Source: Chitinophagaceae bacterium (GTDB lineage: Bacteria; Bacteroidota; Bacteroidia; Chitinophagales; Chitinophagaceae). Taken from it: DNA of 41,679 nt. The position numbers were made by a program, and so were the translations under genes. The stretch spans positions 1 to 41,679 of the forward strand of contig JACDBU010000234.1 in the NCBI GenBank assembly GCA_013694745.1, given 5' to 3'. The notes under the pieces were generated by a model. It was not told where the DNA came from. It did not search any database and saw nothing but the letters and a program-made list of their open reading frames with translations. Shown here in pieces: positions 35,728 through 41,679 of this stretch; positions within the stretch are counted from its first letter, which is position 1, and the number at the start of each line of letters is the position of its first letter.

Positions 35728-38328
35728 ATGAAAAAACTCTTACTACCTGCTTTTCTATTGTGTTTTACCCTTGGATCCTTTGCCCAAAATACCTTCTGGA
35801 AATTTGAAGACGAATTTTCTGTACGAAAATTAAATACACAGAGAACATTGGTTCCACAGCGCTATCAAACGGCTTCATTGCCCTTTGATCAGTACAAAGC
35901 TTTTTTGCAAACTGCTCCCAAAGAATTTTCCGGAAGTATAAATAAAGGCCTTGAAATTTCACTTCCTTACCCTGATAAAACTTTTCAAAAATTCAGGATC
36001 GTAGAAACAAAGATGATGGAAGACGGGCTTGCGGCTCAATTTCCGGGAATACGAACCTTTGTAGGACAGGGAATAGACGATCCTACCTCTACCATAAGGA
36101 TCGATTTCACCTACCAGGGTTTTCATGCTTATGTACTTTCCCGCGATGGTTTTGTTTTTATTGATCCATATCAAAAAGCAAATAATGATTTATATGTGAG
36201 TTATTTTTCAAAGGATTATACAAACCCATCGAAAGATAATTTTACCTGTTCGGTGCTGGACCCGCTTAACCGCAATCAAAGCCTTGCAGCCCCGCCACCG
36301 CCGTCTGCTCCATGCATCGGCACTCAATTGAGAACTTACAGGGCGGCAGTTGCTTGTACCGGCGAATATGCAGTTGCAGTTTGCCCCGTTGGCAATATAA
36401 CGGTAGCGAATACACTAAGCCAGATCGTAACAACAATGAACCGCGTAGTGGGTGTTTATGAAAAAGAAGTTGATGTTAGAATGATACTCGTGGCTTCTGA
36501 AGCTACTATAATATTCATCAATGCTGCAACTGATCCATTTGCTGGAAATAACAATGCCAATACTTTAATAAATGAAAGCGAAACGGTTATTGAAGCCAAT
36601 ATTGGGAATGCAAATTTTGATATTGGGCATACGTTCAGCACCGGCGGCGGCGGACTTGCAGCCCTCGGCGTTGTTTGTGTTAATGGCAGCAAAGCAAGTG
36701 GTATAACCGGAAGCGCGAACCCCGTAGGTGATGGGTACGACATCGATTATGTAGCGCATGAAATGGGCCATGAGTTTGGATGTAACCATACCTTCGAAAG
36801 TAAAATATCTAACTGTGGCGGTGGAAACCGAAATGGTGCAACCGCGTATGAACCAGGCAGTGGTGTATCCGTTATGGCCTATGCAGGTATTTGTGGAACA
36901 GATAATATTCAGCCACATAGTGATCCTTATTTTCATACCATCAGTTATGATGAACTGGTAAATTATACAACAACAGGAAGTGGTAACAGCTGCGCAGTAA
37001 TTACTGCAACGGGTAACAATCCACCAGTAATTACGATGCCTGTTTCCGGGATAAAAATTCCGATGCAGACTCCGTTTAAGATAACTGCATCCGCAACAGA
37101 TCCGGATGGTGACCTGTTAACTTATGACTGGGAAGAATGGGACCTGGCACAAGGCGGTAATGGTAGTGCATGGGATGCAGGGGCCAACAGTACCTCAAGA
37201 CCTTTATTCAAAAATCGAATTCCCAAATTAAATGGCTCAAGAATTTTTCCTGATATGGCTGTGATCCTTGCTGGTTACCCTGCAACTCCAACTTCAGTAA
37301 TGGATGGAGTAAAAGGAGAAACATTGGCAGCAACAGCAAGAGATATCAAATACAGGTTGGTGGTACGGGATAATAAAGCGGGTGGCGGCGGGGTTGCAAC
37401 AGGGGGTAATGGATGTTCTTCGGCAGCAGTGTTCAAAGTAACAGTTACTGGCGATGGTCCATTTGTGGTAACCACCCCAAATACTGCTGTTAACTGGTTC
37501 GGTGGCGGAACCCAAACCATTAACTGGAATGTGGCAAATACCAATTCGGTAGCGGGTATAAATTGCCAGCGTGTAAATATCCTGTTAAGTACAGATGGAG
37601 GAAACACTTACCCACTCACCATTTTATCAAATACGCCAAATGATGGCAGCCAGGTTATCACCGTTCCTAATATTGCGAACACATCAACTTGCCGGATCAT
37701 GGTTCAGGCAGCCGACAATATTTTCTTTGATATTTCAAATGTAAATTTCACCATAACCTTCAGTACTGTATTACCGGTTTCATTGCTTAAATTTTCTGTT
37801 ACTCCACAACGCTCATCAGTACAGGTTAACTGGAGCACCACATTAGAATTTAATAATAAAGGATTTGAGGTATTAAGAAGCGAAGCAAACAGCAATAATT
37901 TTGTAAAGATCGGTTTTGTTAATGGTGCGGGCACAACTGGTACGGTTCAGAATTATTCATTCAGTGATGCCAATGTACAAAAAGGAGTAGTTTATTTTTA
38001 CCGCCTCCGGCAGATCGACTTTGATGGCAATGCAGCATATTCATCCATTGAAAGGGCGCGACTTACAGGCGATAATACTTTCGCGATCACCTTGCAGCCA
38101 CAACCTTTTCATGATGGCGCACAGTTGAATATTACAGGACTTCTAAAGAAAAATTTCACTATTGAAATTGATGATGCAACAGGAAAAATAATACAAAACA
38201 AAGAGATAAAAAATCAACTTGAAAATCCATCAATGCCAATTGAACTTCATGGCCGTGCTCCTGGTTTATACATAATTAAAATTATACAGGATAATGTTGT
38301 GCAGACGTTGAGAGCGATTAAGCAGTAG
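35728..38328 (+). CDS. Secreted zinc metalloprotease with T9SS sorting domain
   Basis: An 866-residue exported protease. A Sec signal peptide (MKKLLLPAFLLCFTLGSFAQ) is followed by a likely propeptide to about 200. The reprolysin/adamalysin-like catalytic domain has the zinc site HEMGHEFGCNH (H344, E345, H348, H354) and the Met-turn SVMAYAGIC. Beta-rich, Ig- or fibronectin-like domains follow (for example NTAVNWFGGGTQTINWNV and LLKFSVTPQRSSVQVNWST). The last 80 residues (about 785-866, QPFHDGAQLNITG...APGLYIIKIIQDNVVQTLRAIKQ) form a type A sorting domain of the type IX system, so it is probably placed on the cell surface or released. It starts 25 nt after the second hydrolase. Its TAG stop begins a repeat array. 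Confidence 0.93.
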   Translation: MKKLLLPAFLLCFTLGSFAQNTFWKFEDEFSVRKLNTQRTLVPQRYQTASLPFDQYKAFLQTAPKEFSGSINKGLEISLPYPDKTFQKFRIVETKMMEDGLAAQFPGIRTFVGQGIDDPTSTIRIDFTYQGFHAYVLSRDGFVFIDPYQKANNDLYVSYFSKDYTNPSKDNFTCSVLDPLNRNQSLAAPPPPSAPCIGTQLRTYRAAVACTGEYAVAVCPVGNITVANTLSQIVTTMNRVVGVYEKEVDVRMILVASEATIIFINAATDPFAGNNNANTLINESETVIEANIGNANFDIGHTFSTGGGGLAALGVVCVNGSKASGITGSANPVGDGYDIDYVAHEMGHEFGCNHTFESKISNCGGGNRNGATAYEPGSGVSVMAYAGICGTDNIQPHSDPYFHTISYDELVNYTTTGSGNSCAVITATGNNPPVITMPVSGIKIPMQTPFKITASATDPDGDLLTYDWEEWDLAQGGNGSAWDAGANSTSRPLFKNRIPKLNGSRIFPDMAVILAGYPATPTSVMDGVKGETLAATARDIKYRLVVRDNKAGGGGVATGGNGCSSAAVFKVTVTGDGPFVVTTPNTAVNWFGGGTQTINWNVANTNSVAGINCQRVNILLSTDGGNTYPLTILSNTPNDGSQVITVPNIANTSTCRIMVQAADNIFFDISNVNFTITFSTVLPVSLLKFSVTPQRSSVQVNWSTTLEFNNKGFEVLRSEANSNNFVKIGFVNGAGTTGTVQNYSFSDANVQKGVVYFYRLRQIDFDGNAAYSSIERARLTGDNTFAITLQPQPFHDGAQLNITGLLKKNFTIEIDDATGKIIQNKEIKNQLENPSMPIELHGRAPGLYIIKIIQDNVVQTLRAIKQ

Positions 38329-38503
38329 GTAGCAGGGAGTAGCGAGTGGCAAGAAGCGAGTGAAGGCAGGATACAATTGGCAATAGGCAATTGGCAATAG
38401 GCAATTGGCATGTAGCGAGTAGCAAGTAACAAGTTGAGCGAAGCAAGTGGAAAAGGGAAATGGCCAATTAACATTGAAACAATTAGCAATAACAATTGAA
38501 TAA
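38329..38503 (+). repeat. Heptamer-period repeat region after the protease gene
   Basis: From the TAG stop onward most of the 175-bp gap falls into 7-bp units: GTAGCAG, GAGTAGC, GAGTGGC, AAGAAGC, GAGTGAA (38329-38364), then GGCAATA/GGCAATT alternating (38379-38410, a perfect 14-bp tandem), then GTAGCGA, GTAGCAA, GTAACAA, GTTGAGC, GAAGCAA, GTGGAAA (38412-38453). GAGTAGCGAGTGGC is shared with the array after kup (33984-33997 and 38337-38350). The remainder up to the methyltransferase stop is AATT-rich and degenerate. No gene was seen. Confidence 0.85.
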
Positions 38504-39217
38504 TTATTTCACTTTAAAGGCAACAAAATAATAATTGTTGGCCGCTGCAATGAGTTCCAGGTTAAAATAATAAGAGCTAGTAAAATTTTGAAAGGCCATA
38601 AACTCATGTGTGGGTACGGCAAATTCATCAAAGAAAATGATATCATCTTTTTTAAGAAATGGCGCCAGGCTGGTTAATGTATAAAGTGTGGCCGAATACA
38701 GATCTGCATCAAGCATTAAAACTGTCTTCTTATTATTATCAAAATCTTTTAAAAACACAGGCAGTGTTTGCTGGAATAATCCCTGGTGAAAAATACCCCG
38801 GTCATCTTTTATTTCAGGAATATTATTGTTGGTATTGAACATTCCTTTTTTATATGGACCAAAATCTTCAGGCAAGCCCGTGAAAGTATCAAAGCCATAA
38901 AACCTGGAACCAGGATCACTGTTTTCTGTCATCCAGAAATTAAACGACGCACCGCTTGCCACACCAAATTCAAGGTAATTTATAGGGCCACTTAAAACTT
39001 CTTTTGCAATAACATATTTATACAATTCAAACCTTTTGTCGTAATTCCATTTAGTAGGAAAATCATTGTATTCAATATTTTTATTTTGATCTGCCCATTT
39101 TGAAAGTCTTGTCATCCATGTATACTGCTGCCAGAAAGGTATACACCATCCAAATAAAACGTGAAGCCTCAGCCGGATAAAAGTTTTTTTTAGAAAACGG
39201 ATTAGAGAGAGCTTCAT
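38504..39217 (-). CDS. TylF/MycF-family O-methyltransferase-like protein
   Basis: A 237-residue class I S-adenosylmethionine-dependent methyltransferase resembling TylF. It has the SAM-binding motif NYLEFGVASGASFNFW (about 78-93), FYGFDTFTGLPEDFG, a GLFQQTLPVFL helix, VLMLDADLYSATLYTL with the metal-binding acidic pair DAD, and IIFFDEFAVPTHEFMAF. TylF itself methylates a macrolide sugar, and these proteins are often linked to polysaccharide clusters. The actual substrate is unknown. It lies 21 nt behind the small exported protein gene. Confidence 0.85.
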   Translation of the reverse strand: MKLSLIRFLKKTFIRLRLHVLFGWCIPFWQQYTWMTRLSKWADQNKNIEYNDFPTKWNYDKRFELYKYVIAKEVLSGPINYLEFGVASGASFNFWMTENSDPGSRFYGFDTFTGLPEDFGPYKKGMFNTNNNIPEIKDDRGIFHQGLFQQTLPVFLKDFDNNKKTVLMLDADLYSATLYTLTSLAPFLKKDDIIFFDEFAVPTHEFMAFQNFTSSYYFNLELIAAANNYYFVAFKVK

Positions 39218-39238
39218 TTATTTGTTTTGATAACAGAT

Positions 39239-39763
39239 TTATTGCAAAGAAAAATGCCAGTTGTTTTTTGTAGATTTTGTTTTCATTCTTTCGGTAATAA
39301 AAGTACTTATAAATGTTGCGCTGATTAAAATTGCTCCCGTAGCTGTAAATATGGAAAACAATCCGCTGTAATTATCTGCTGCACCGTGATTATTACTGCT
39401 TGATAACAATATTGTAAGGCCACCAGCTACCAACCCCATAATTCCCGTTGTAAGCCTGGTTGTACGAAGTAAATTATTTACAGAAACAATTGTATTTACT
39501 GGAATATATTGAAGCGAAGTATCATGTCTTTTAAAAGATGATAAGTATATTCCATCGTCACTAAAACCTGTAATTATGCCCCTGTAATATTTGGAAGAAT
39601 TGTCTTGAACACTGATTACTGCAACTCTTTCTCTTACCAGGAAATTATGTAAGCGATTATTTTTTTGCGCAACCAATGCAGTGTAGTGGTAGTTTTTGTT
39701 TTGTGCACAACAATGGTTTACATTAATTCCTATAATCAGGAATAGCAAAAAGATTTTCTTCAT
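39239..39763 (-). CDS. Small exported protein, unknown function
   Basis: A 174-residue protein that I do not recognise. The N-terminus MKKIFLLFLIIGINVNHCCAQ is a signal peptide. The next 70 residues look like a beta-rich domain (FLVRERVAVISVQDNSSKYYRGIITGFSDDGIYLSSF), similar in pattern to an SH3-like or LSM-type barrel. Two hydrophobic stretches (about 106-122 and 133-155) suggest membrane insertion. The ATG overlaps the upstream LD-carboxypeptidase stop by four bases (ATGA), so translation is probably coupled. No function is proposed. Confidence 0.65.
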   Translation of the reverse strand: MKKIFLLFLIIGINVNHCCAQNKNYHYTALVAQKNNRLHNFLVRERVAVISVQDNSSKYYRGIITGFSDDGIYLSSFKRHDTSLQYIPVNTIVSVNNLLRTTRLTTGIMGLVAGGLTILLSSSNNHGAADNYSGLFSIFTATGAILISATFISTFITERMKTKSTKNNWHFSLQ

Positions 39764-40602
39764 ACTTCTTTAAGTTCAACAATACGACCACCAACATTCA
39801 ATTCATATTTCAAACCGATCTTCAAGGCATAATTTTCTTTTATGTGCCCGACAGGAAATCCAAAGCACACCGGATAATTATATTTCTTTAAAATATCTTT
39901 TATCGACTCTTCAGCCGTTTGCCCAAATGGAACGGTTGTATCCTTCATTTCGGTAAAGCCACCAACAATAAGCCCGGCAAGGTTTTCAAGCTTCCCGCTT
40001 CTTTCAAGCTGGTACATCATCCTGTCTATATTGTAAATGTATTCTCCTACATCTTCAATGAAAAGTATCTTATTTTTTGTGCTGGTGTCAGAAACAGTTC
40101 CAATCAAATGTGCAAGCAATGAAAGATTTCCCCCCATCAATGTTGCGGTTGTGCTGCCATTTTTATTAAAGGCATGTGCCGCACATTTGTAATTTCCTTT
40201 TTCTCCCGTCAATGCTTTCTTCAGACTTTGTATAAATTCGTTTTTATCTCCTTCTTCATTAAAGGCAGCAGCCATCGGTGCATGCAGCGATGCAATTTTA
40301 TAATTAGCATATAAATGGGATTGCAAAATCGTTATGTCACTAAAACCTATGATCCATTTCGGATTTTTTTTAAATTTTTTAAAGCTGATATTATCAATTA
40401 TTCTACCAAGCCCATAGCCGCCCCTGGCGCACAACACAGCATTAACAGAATCATCATCCATCATTTGCTGCAGGTCGTTCAAACGCTCTTGGTCAGTCCC
40501 GGAAAAATAATTCTTTTGTGTGCCAAGCGTGCTGCCAATGCGCACTTTATATCCCCACGCCTCCAAAACAGAGATCGCAGTTTGTGCTTTTTCGAAGGGC
40601 AT
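39760..40602 (-). CDS. S66 family LD-carboxypeptidase, N-terminus without normal start codon
   Basis: An LD-carboxypeptidase that trims the terminal D-amino acid from tetrapeptides in peptidoglycan recycling. From the first ATG (40602) it has 280 residues. The predicted triad is S88 (GFSD), E183 (FIEDVGEY) and H253 (VGHIKEN), with spacings close to those of the Pseudomonas enzyme. RGGYG (60-64) is also typical. The conserved N-terminal piece IPPYLKEGDTIGIVCPAGF continues in frame upstream to 40659, but no ATG, GTG or TTG precedes it before the TAA at 40695. Starting at 40602 would remove the first strand of the fold. Downstream, the 174-residue protein overlaps by four bases. No signal peptide was seen. 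Confidence 0.85.
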   Translation of the reverse strand: MPFEKAQTAISVLEAWGYKVRIGSTLGTQKNYFSGTDQERLNDLQQMMDDDSVNAVLCARGGYGLGRIIDNISFKKFKKNPKWIIGFSDITILQSHLYANYKIASLHAPMAAAFNEEGDKNEFIQSLKKALTGEKGNYKCAAHAFNKNGSTTATLMGGNLSLLAHLIGTVSDTSTKNKILFIEDVGEYIYNIDRMMYQLERSGKLENLAGLIVGGFTEMKDTTVPFGQTAEESIKDILKKYNYPVCFGFPVGHIKENYALKIGLKYELNVGGRIVELKEV

Positions 40603-40668
40603 AAAACCCGCAGGACAAACAATCCCGATTGTATCGCCTTCTTTTAAATATGGTGGAATTGTAGACGT
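40603..40668 (-). other. Conserved in-frame N-terminal extension of the S66 gene with possible ACG or ATT start
   Basis: Codons from 40668 read ACG-TCT-ACA-ATT-CCA-CCA-TAT-TTA and so on, giving T-S-T-I-P-P-Y-L-K-E-G-D-T-I-G-I-V-C-P-A-G-F before the ATG at 40602. The family normally has a Met at about the ACG or ATT position. ACG differs from ATG by one transition. Confidence 0.6.
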
Positions 40669-40691
40669 ACGATTAAGTTTTAATTGTGGAT

Positions 40692-40784
40692 GTTAAATAG
40701 ATAAATAGTTAAATGGTTGAATGGACCTTAAATATTTATTGTTGTGTTTAACCATTCAACCAACAGCAATTAAACAATGTAACA
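40692..40784 (-). repeat. Octamer-period repeat array between the two S66 genes
   Basis: On the minus strand, directly after the TAA of the second S66 gene, come TGTTACAT, TGTTTAAT, TGCTGT, TGGTTGAA and TGGTTAAA (40784-40747). On the plus strand, 40692-40723 reads GTTAAATA, GATAAATA, GTTAAATG, GTTGAATG. TGGTTGAATGG (40714-40724) and CCATTCAACCA (40752-40762) are an 11-bp perfect inverted repeat around a 27-nt loop, because the two halves run in opposite directions. Confidence 0.75.
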
Positions 40785-41679
40785 TTAAACCTCTTCAAGA
40801 ATCACCCCCTCTTTAGAAACCGTCAACCTATGCTTAATACCACATTTTAATGCAAAATTATTTTTTTGATGACCAACCGGAAAATCAAAACAAACAGGGT
40901 AAGCAAATTCTTTTACAACTTCTGTAACCATATCATAAACGGTTCTGCCAAATTCTTCTCCCGGGTCATCAGTCTTTATTTTATTGAAACCACCAATGAT
41001 AAAAGCTTTGAGGTTGTTTAATTTTCCGCTGCGTTTTAAATTCCATAACATCCTGTCAATGCTGTAAAGATATTCTTCCACTTCTTCAATAAATAAAATT
41101 TTTCCATCCGTATTAATATCTGAGGCAGTTGAAGCCATGTTTTGTAGTATCGACAAGTTACCACCGATTAATATTCCTTCTGCCATGCCAACGCGATTTT
41201 TTTCATTAGCCACCGCTGCGTATTTCATTTTATCACCAACAATACATTTCCGGATCGACTCTATTGATTCGATCTGTGAAGGTTCAGCTTTTGTCCAGTC
41301 ATCCGGAAAGCTGTTGCACATTTTTGAATGAACAGAAGCAATTCCAAAATTTTTATTCAGGTGTAAATGAAAAACAGTTGCATCACTAAAACCAATGATC
41401 CATTTTGGCCTGGTAATAAATTTTTTGAAATCTAATTTGTCTATGATCCTTACTGCTCCGTATCCGCCACGACCAAACATGATTGCCCCGAGAGCCGGGT
41501 CATCCAGCATGTTTTGAATATCAAATATCCTTTGTAAATCCGTTCCGGCGAAAGTAAAATCTTTTGCACCGATAGTACTGCCTGTTTTTATTTCAAAACC
41601 CCATTCTTTCATTTTATTTACTGCCGGCTGTATTTCTTCTAAACTTATGTGTCCTGAAGGACAACAAATACCTATGATA
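40785..41679 (-). CDS. S66 family LD-carboxypeptidase, 5' end outside window
   Basis: A second LD-carboxypeptidase next to the first, with the same order of motifs. The 5' end is cut off; visible sequence begins IIGICCPSGHISLEEIQPAVNKMKEWGFEIKTGSTIG, where IIGICCPSG corresponds to the conserved GDTIGIVxPAG. The nucleophile is the Ser of GFSDATVF, the acid is the Glu of FIEEVEEYLYSIDRM, and the histidine is in VGHQKNN. GRGGYG is present. The product differs clearly from its neighbour, so the duplication is old. Its TAA stop is at 40787-40785, followed at once by an octamer array. Confidence 0.9.
   Translation of the reverse strand, partial: IIGICCPSGHISLEEIQPAVNKMKEWGFEIKTGSTIGAKDFTFAGTDLQRIFDIQNMLDDPALGAIMFGRGGYGAVRIIDKLDFKKFITRPKWIIGFSDATVFHLHLNKNFGIASVHSKMCNSFPDDWTKAEPSQIESIESIRKCIVGDKMKYAAVANEKNRVGMAEGILIGGNLSILQNMASTASDINTDGKILFIEEVEEYLYSIDRMLWNLKRSGKLNNLKAFIIGGFNKIKTDDPGEEFGRTVYDMVTEVVKEFAYPVCFDFPVGHQKNNFALKCGIKHRLTVSKEGVILEEV

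Noticed and set aside
33984-38350. Hydrolase-protease segment as a mobile element bounded by direct repeats
   Set aside because: There is no transposase, integrase or terminal inverted repeat, and the shared 14 bp is part of degenerate arrays found at other stop codons too.
38329-38460. Possible CRISPR array
   Set aside because: The repeats are 7 bp with no spacers of constant length, and no cas gene is present.
40714-40762. Inverted repeat as an intrinsic terminator
   Set aside because: The 11-bp stem has a 27-nt loop and no run of T on either side; it is explained by octamer arrays in opposite directions.

Overview
The window looks like a chromosomal segment of a Bacteroidota bacterium, probably in or near the family Chitinophagaceae. 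This is inferred from gene content, not from a database search. The DNA is AT-rich. Shine-Dalgarno sites are mostly missing. Several promoters match the Bacteroidota consensus TTTG-N19-TAnnTTTG. The window also carries a type IX secretion sorting domain, an FtsL-like protein of the Bacteroidota type, a 434-residue MraY, a very long FtsZ tail, and atpD-atpC split from the rest of the ATP synthase genes.

Layout. (1) 1-3374, minus strand: the E2 subunit of pyruvate dehydrogenase (cut by the window edge and apparently frameshifted) behind dnaX. (2) 3588-4751 minus and 4894-6664 plus: a conserved GNAT-like protein diverges from atpD-atpC. (3) 6679-8249 minus: yqgE followed by a PlsC-type acyltransferase. 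(4) 8380-9711 plus: a sensor histidine kinase without an adjacent response regulator. (5) 9943-26863 plus: a complete division and cell wall (dcw) cluster in the order mraZ, rsmH, ftsL-like, ftsI, murE, mraY, murD, ftsW, murG, murC, ftsQ, ftsA, ftsZ. It starts at a row of MraZ-box-like repeats and ends at an intrinsic terminator. (6) 26904-31841: a small lipoprotein, a YihY membrane protein, TrmO, an AsmA-like anchored protein, a cyclophilin lipoprotein and a GNAT acetyltransferase. (7) 31995-38328 plus: a Kup potassium transporter, two tandem membrane-anchored alpha/beta hydrolases and a secreted HExxH metalloprotease with a T9SS tail. (8) 38504-41679 minus: two tandem S66 LD-carboxypeptidases, a small exported protein and a TylF-like methyltransferase.

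The dcw genes make lipid II (MurE, MurD, MurC, MraY, MurG), polymerise and cross-link it (FtsW, FtsI) and place the division ring (FtsZ, FtsA, FtsQ, FtsL). MurE carries the DNPR motif, which points to meso-diaminopimelate peptidoglycan. The two S66 enzymes at the right end would trim or recycle the same polymer.

No mobile element, CRISPR array, rRNA or tRNA was seen. The most unusual signals are non-coding. Degenerate short-period repeats (7, 8 or 21 bp), different in sequence at each locus, begin at or inside the stop codon of four unrelated genes. One of them sits next to an LD-carboxypeptidase whose conserved N-terminus has no normal start codon. A C-rich repeat appears to be read into the N-terminus of FtsW, and a perfect 15-bp tandem duplication runs into the ftsZ start codon.
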